A stretch of 37,581 nucleotides of DNA. Origin: Mesorhizobium sp. ORS 3324. Lineage in GTDB: Bacteria > Pseudomonadota > Alphaproteobacteria > Rhizobiales > Rhizobiaceae. The position numbers and the translations under genes are program-made. The stretch lies in NCBI GenBank assembly GCA_000824825.2, contig LM655192.1, positions 265-37,845 on the forward strand, given 5' to 3'. The notes below the pieces were generated by a model, which ran no database searches, was not told the origin of the DNA, and saw nothing but the letters and a program-made list of their open reading frames with translations. This document shows, piece by piece, positions 34,561 to 37,581 of the stretch. Each line of letters begins with the position of its first letter. Within the stretch, counting starts at the first letter, position 1.

Positions 34561-34956
34561 CTAGGACAGCCAGAGATAGACGATCCGCCCGAGCGCGCCG
34601 AACAACAGCACGAAGCAGGTAATAGACTGGATGAAGAAGCCCGGATACCGCTTGAGCGGCTCGGAGAGGTATCCGGCGAAATAGGCGATGCGGCCGATCA
34701 GCCACAATAGGCCGAGACCGGCGGCCCAGCGCGGACTCCAGTAGATGGCGAACAGCCACATGGCCGGCAGGAAGATCGGCAGCCACTCGATCGTGTTCAA
34801 ATGGGCGCGAACCGCTCGCTCGAGCAGAGGGTCTCCCGTCATGGTCGGCGCAAGGATACCGGTCCTGGAGTGCGTTCGCGCGACCGTCAGCGCCATGCCG
34901 AATATGGTCAGGCCGCACAAAAGCGTGACGATTGCCACCGGATAATATTGCTCCAT
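34561..34956 (-). CDS. MAPEG-family membrane protein
   Basis: A 131-residue protein with four membrane helices, typical of MAPEG (membrane-associated eicosanoid/glutathione metabolism) proteins: EQYYPVAIVTLLCGLTIF, then RAVRAHLNTIEWLPIFLPAMW (the characteristic R/N-E cluster), then GRIAYFAGYL. Possibly glutathione-binding. Start at 34956 after GAAGGGG. It separates glmU from glmS on the opposite strand. Confidence 0.85.
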   Translation of the reverse strand: MEQYYPVAIVTLLCGLTIFGMALTVARTHSRTGILAPTMTGDPLLERAVRAHLNTIEWLPIFLPAMWLFAIYWSPRWAAGLGLLWLIGRIAYFAGYLSEPLKRYPGFFIQSITCFVLLFGALGRIVYLWLS

Positions 34957-35164
34957 CTCGAAGCCCCTTCGTCAGTTTCGTCAGGCACAGTCGCGGCCTC
35001 TCGCCCGGTATGCGATCCTGCGATGCCTTAGATGGATCAAGGCAGGAACGAGCAATAGACTGCAGCCACGAAGATAAACGATCCGGAACCAATGCCTCGA
35101 AAAGCCGAGCAATTCGAGTAATGGGATTGCAAGGGCGATCGGGCATTGTGCATATGCGCAAGAC

Positions 35165-35185
35165 CGTTCCGGGTGACACGGAACG
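35165..35185. promoter_or_regulatory. Palindrome upstream of glmS
   Basis: CGTTCCG (35165-35171) and CGGAACG (35179-35185) are perfect 7 bp arms around a 7-base centre, about 78 bases before the glmS start, in the 306-base gap between the MAPEG and glmS genes. Nothing else in that gap is supported. Confidence 0.3.
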
Positions 35186-35262
35186 AAACGCAAAGTGACT
35201 TTCGCGGCAGTCCGGCAATCCTTAGAAAGCGCTGGGTTTCTGCAGGGAATCGGGGACAGCGC

Positions 35263-37086
35263 ATGTGCGGTATCGTTGGAATTGTCGGCCATTCGCACGT
35301 CGCACCGCTCATTGTCGATGCACTGAAACGGCTCGAATATCGCGGCTATGATTCGGCCGGCGTTGCCACCATCGAGAACGGCAAACTCGGCCGCCGCCGC
35401 GCCGAAGGCAAGCTGGTCAACCTCGAGCGCCGGTTGAAGGAAGACCCGCTCGAGGGCACGATCGGCATCGGGCACACGCGCTGGGCGACGCATGGCGTGC
35501 CGAACGAGACCAATGCGCATCCGCATTTCTCCGAAGGCGTCGCCATCGTGCACAACGGCATCATCGAGAATTTCGCCGAGCTCCGCGACGAACTTGTCCG
35601 CGACGGCTACACGTTCTCTTCGCAGACCGACACCGAGGTCGTCGCGCATCTGGTGGCGCGGGAACTGGCCAAGGGATTGGCGCCGGTTCAGGCAGCGCAT
35701 CAGGCACTGAAGCGGCTTTCGGGCGCCTTCGCGCTGGCGATCATGTTCAAGGGCGACGAGGACCTGATCGTCGGCGCCCGCAACGGACCGCCGCTTGCCG
35801 TCGGCCATGGCGAGGGCGAGATGTTCCTGGGCTCCGACGCCATCGCGCTGGCGCCGTTCACCAACGCGGTCACTTATCTGGAAGACGGCGACTGGGCGGA
35901 AGTGCGTCGCAACAGCGTCACCATCTACGACATCGACGGCAATAGGGTCGACCGCAAGCGTCAGCAGTCGCTGTCGACCAGCTTCATGGTCGACAAAGGC
36001 AACCGCCGGCATTTCATGGAAAAGGAGATCCATGAGCAGCCGGAGGTGATCTCGCACACGCTGGCGCATTACGTGGATTTCGTCTCCGGCGTCTCGAAGC
36101 CGCTCGAACTGCCCTTCGACTTCGCCAGGATCGGCCGGCTGGCGATCTCGGCCTGCGGCACCGCCTATCTCGCCGGGCTGATCAGCAAATACTGGTTCGA
36201 GCGCTATTCGCGGCTGCCGGTCGACATCGATGTCGCCTCGGAATTCCGCTATCGCGAGATGCCGCTGTCGGCGAACGACGCGGCCTTCTTCATCTCGCAA
36301 TCGGGCGAGACCGCCGACACGCTGGCCTCGCTGCGCTACTGCCGCAAGGCCGGCATGAAGATCGGCGCCGTCGTCAATGTGCGCGAATCGACCATGGCGC
36401 GCGAATCCGATGTCGTGCTGCCGACGCTTGCCGGGCCGGAAATCGGCGTCGCCTCCACCAAGGCTTTCACCTGCCAGCTCGCCGTGCTGGCCTCGCTCGC
36501 GGTGCGCGCCGGCGTGGCGCGCGGAACGATCTCGCGCGATGAGGAGAAGCAGCTGGTGCGCGAGCTCTCCGAGGCGCCGCGCTTTGCCACGCAGGTGCTC
36601 AAGCTCGACGAGCAGATCGAACGCATCTCGCGCGAGCTCTCCCGCTACAAGGACGTGCTCTATATCGGCCGCGACACCAATTTCCCGCTCGCCATGGAAG
36701 GAGCGCTGAAGCTCAAGGAAATCTCCTACATCCATGCCGAGGGCTATGCCGGCGGCGAGCTGAAGCACGGCCCGATTGCGCTGATCGACGAGAACATGCC
36801 GGTGATCGTGATCGCGCCCTATGACCGCATCTTCGAAAAGACCGTGTCGAACATGCAGGAAGTGGCGGCACGCGGCGGCAAGATCATCCTCATCACCGAC
36901 GCCAAGGGCGCCGCCCAGGCGAGCATCAAGACGATGGAGACGATCATCCTGCCCGAGGTGCCGGAGATCATCGCGCCGATCATCTATGCGCTGCCGGTTC
37001 AGATGCTCGCCTATTTCACCGCCGTCTTCATGGGCACGGATGTCGACCAGCCGCGCAATCTGGCGAAATCGGTGACGGTGGAGTAG
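35263..37086 (+). CDS. glmS: Glutamine--fructose-6-phosphate aminotransferase (isomerizing)
   Basis: A 607-residue enzyme that makes glucosamine-6-phosphate from fructose-6-phosphate and glutamine. MCGIVGIVG places the nucleophile cysteine at position 2; LEYRGYDSAG and HTRWATHG belong to the glutaminase domain, and two SIS domains (about 285-600; SQSGETADT, EGYAGGELKHGPIALI) end in LAKSVTVE. The start at 35263 is fixed by the catalytic cysteine; the frame is open upstream to 35146 but unrelated. No glmS ribozyme-like leader is visible. Confidence 0.97.
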   Translation: MCGIVGIVGHSHVAPLIVDALKRLEYRGYDSAGVATIENGKLGRRRAEGKLVNLERRLKEDPLEGTIGIGHTRWATHGVPNETNAHPHFSEGVAIVHNGIIENFAELRDELVRDGYTFSSQTDTEVVAHLVARELAKGLAPVQAAHQALKRLSGAFALAIMFKGDEDLIVGARNGPPLAVGHGEGEMFLGSDAIALAPFTNAVTYLEDGDWAEVRRNSVTIYDIDGNRVDRKRQQSLSTSFMVDKGNRRHFMEKEIHEQPEVISHTLAHYVDFVSGVSKPLELPFDFARIGRLAISACGTAYLAGLISKYWFERYSRLPVDIDVASEFRYREMPLSANDAAFFISQSGETADTLASLRYCRKAGMKIGAVVNVRESTMARESDVVLPTLAGPEIGVASTKAFTCQLAVLASLAVRAGVARGTISRDEEKQLVRELSEAPRFATQVLKLDEQIERISRELSRYKDVLYIGRDTNFPLAMEGALKLKEISYIHAEGYAGGELKHGPIALIDENMPVIVIAPYDRIFEKTVSNMQEVAARGGKIILITDAKGAAQASIKTMETIILPEVPEIIAPIIYALPVQMLAYFTAVFMGTDVDQPRNLAKSVTVE

Positions 37087-37152
37087 GTTTCGCCGCCTTG
37101 GCTCCATTCTTTCGTCATCCACGGGCGGAGCAGGGGCGTAGCTCCTGCGCAG

Positions 37153-37177
37153 ACCCGAGGATCCATTCCGTGACGTT
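37153..37177 (+). repeat. Left copy of 25 bp inverted repeat flanking the GIY-YIG gene
   Basis: This 25 bp segment, with core ACCCGAGGATCCATTCC, matches the reverse complement of 37557-37581 at 24 of 25 positions. It lies 31 bases past the nuclease stop codon. A GGAGC...GCTCC hairpin lies just before it (about 37127-37145), so the full unit is probably longer. Confidence 0.75.
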
Positions 37178-37208
37178 TGGGCGGATCAAATCGGTGCAGA
37201 ATTAAGCG

Positions 37209-37496
37209 CTACCACCCGGTGCCGCGAAAAAGCTCGAACCATTCTGGATTGGCCCTCTCGATCAGTTCGATCTTCCACTGGCGCGGCCAACGTTTCAGCG
37301 ATTTTTCGCGCTGGATGGCATCGCGGATGTCGAAATATTCCTCGTACCAGACCAGACGCTGCACGCCGTAGCGTGCAGTGAAGCGCGCGCCGGTGCCGGA
37401 TTTGTGCTCCGACATCCTACGGCCGAGATCGTTTGTTACACCAGTGTAGATGGTGCCGCGCTTCTTGCTTGCGGTCATATAGACATAGCCCGTCAT
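37209..37496 (-). CDS. Single-domain GIY-YIG nuclease-like protein
   Basis: A 95-residue protein consisting of a GIY-YIG domain alone: YVYMTASKKRGTIYTGVTNDL (GIY/YIG strands, here VYM and YTG), catalytic Arg27, His31, and the metal-binding Glu64 in QREKSLKRW. Family members are often called predicted endonucleases of the UPF0213/YhbQ type; activity is unproven. The gene is bracketed by inverted copies of a 25 bp repeat, which raises the possibility of a mobile or repeat-associated role. Confidence 0.88.
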   Translation of the reverse strand: MTGYVYMTASKKRGTIYTGVTNDLGRRMSEHKSGTGARFTARYGVQRLVWYEEYFDIRDAIQREKSLKRWPRQWKIELIERANPEWFELFRGTGW

Positions 37497-37556
37497 GTCT
37501 GAAGAATAACGGATGGATGATCAGGCGCCTATTCAGATGGGTTGCATCCTCCGGCT

Positions 37557-37581
37557 AACGTCGCGGAATGGATCCTCGGGT
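37557..37581 (-). repeat. Right copy of 25 bp inverted repeat (runs to window end)
   Basis: Reverse complement of the segment at 37153-37177 with one mismatch. It is 60 bases upstream of the nuclease start. The window ends exactly at the end of the match, so the true repeat may continue beyond it. Confidence 0.75.

Noticed and set aside
34957..35262. glmS ribozyme or riboswitch upstream of glmS
   Set aside because: That element belongs to Gram-positive bacteria, and no matching core is visible. Only a short palindrome is seen.

Overview
The window looks like chromosomal DNA of a rhizobial alphaproteobacterium, most likely Mesorhizobium or a close relative. The basis is high GC, the divK-pleD pair beside a DUF3572-type gene, an alphaproteobacterial LexA box (GTTC-N7-GTTC) at dinB, RIME-like ~106 bp intergenic repeats, and the overall protein flavour. 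This is judged from sequence features only; no database comparison was possible.

Layout. 1-6290: the start of a class III alcohol dehydrogenase gene (cut by the window edge), a propionyl-CoA carboxylase alpha subunit and dnaE. 6416-13673: a catabolic island. A divergently transcribed FADH2-type aromatic hydroxylase (HpaB family) faces a tightly packed operon encoding a stand-alone FMN adenylyltransferase domain, a flavin reductase, an intradiol ring-cleavage dioxygenase, a muconate cycloisomerase, a small SCP2-like protein, an alpha/beta hydrolase and a LysR regulator. The divergent promoter region holds three alternating GGTATCG/CGATACC half-sites. 13727-19065: a RIME-like repeat, an EamA permease, a secreted protein, an SOS-regulated DNA polymerase IV, a GNAT acetyltransferase and a large secreted protein with a low-complexity acidic tail. 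19075-22190: a HAD phosphatase-like gene and a DUF3572-type gene, opposite divK and pleD (cell-cycle and c-di-GMP signalling), then a compound RIME-like repeat. 22200-25977: a mostly non-coding stretch, rpmG with a textbook terminator, a SnoaL-like protein, an NIF3/CutA-like protein, a third RIME-like repeat, an MFS permease and a Nudix hydrolase. 26140-31475: a topA-rnr-DUF983 run. 31740-37086: a secreted Yx(F/W/Y)xxD-repeat protein, a CcdA-type thiol transporter, and glmU and glmS (UDP-GlcNAc synthesis) separated by a MAPEG protein. 37153-37581: a single-domain GIY-YIG nuclease gene bracketed by inverted copies of a 25 bp repeat.

How the genes work together. The most interesting unit is the catabolic island. 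It appears to carry its own flavin supply (FMN to FAD, then FADH2) for the hydroxylase, followed by ortho-cleavage: a phenolic substrate to a catechol, to a cis,cis-muconate, to a muconolactone. No recognisable muconolactone isomerase or maleylacetate reductase is present, so the lower end of the route is open. The rest is mainly housekeeping (replication, RNA decay, topology, cell-wall precursor synthesis) with small accessory genes and repeats at gene ends.
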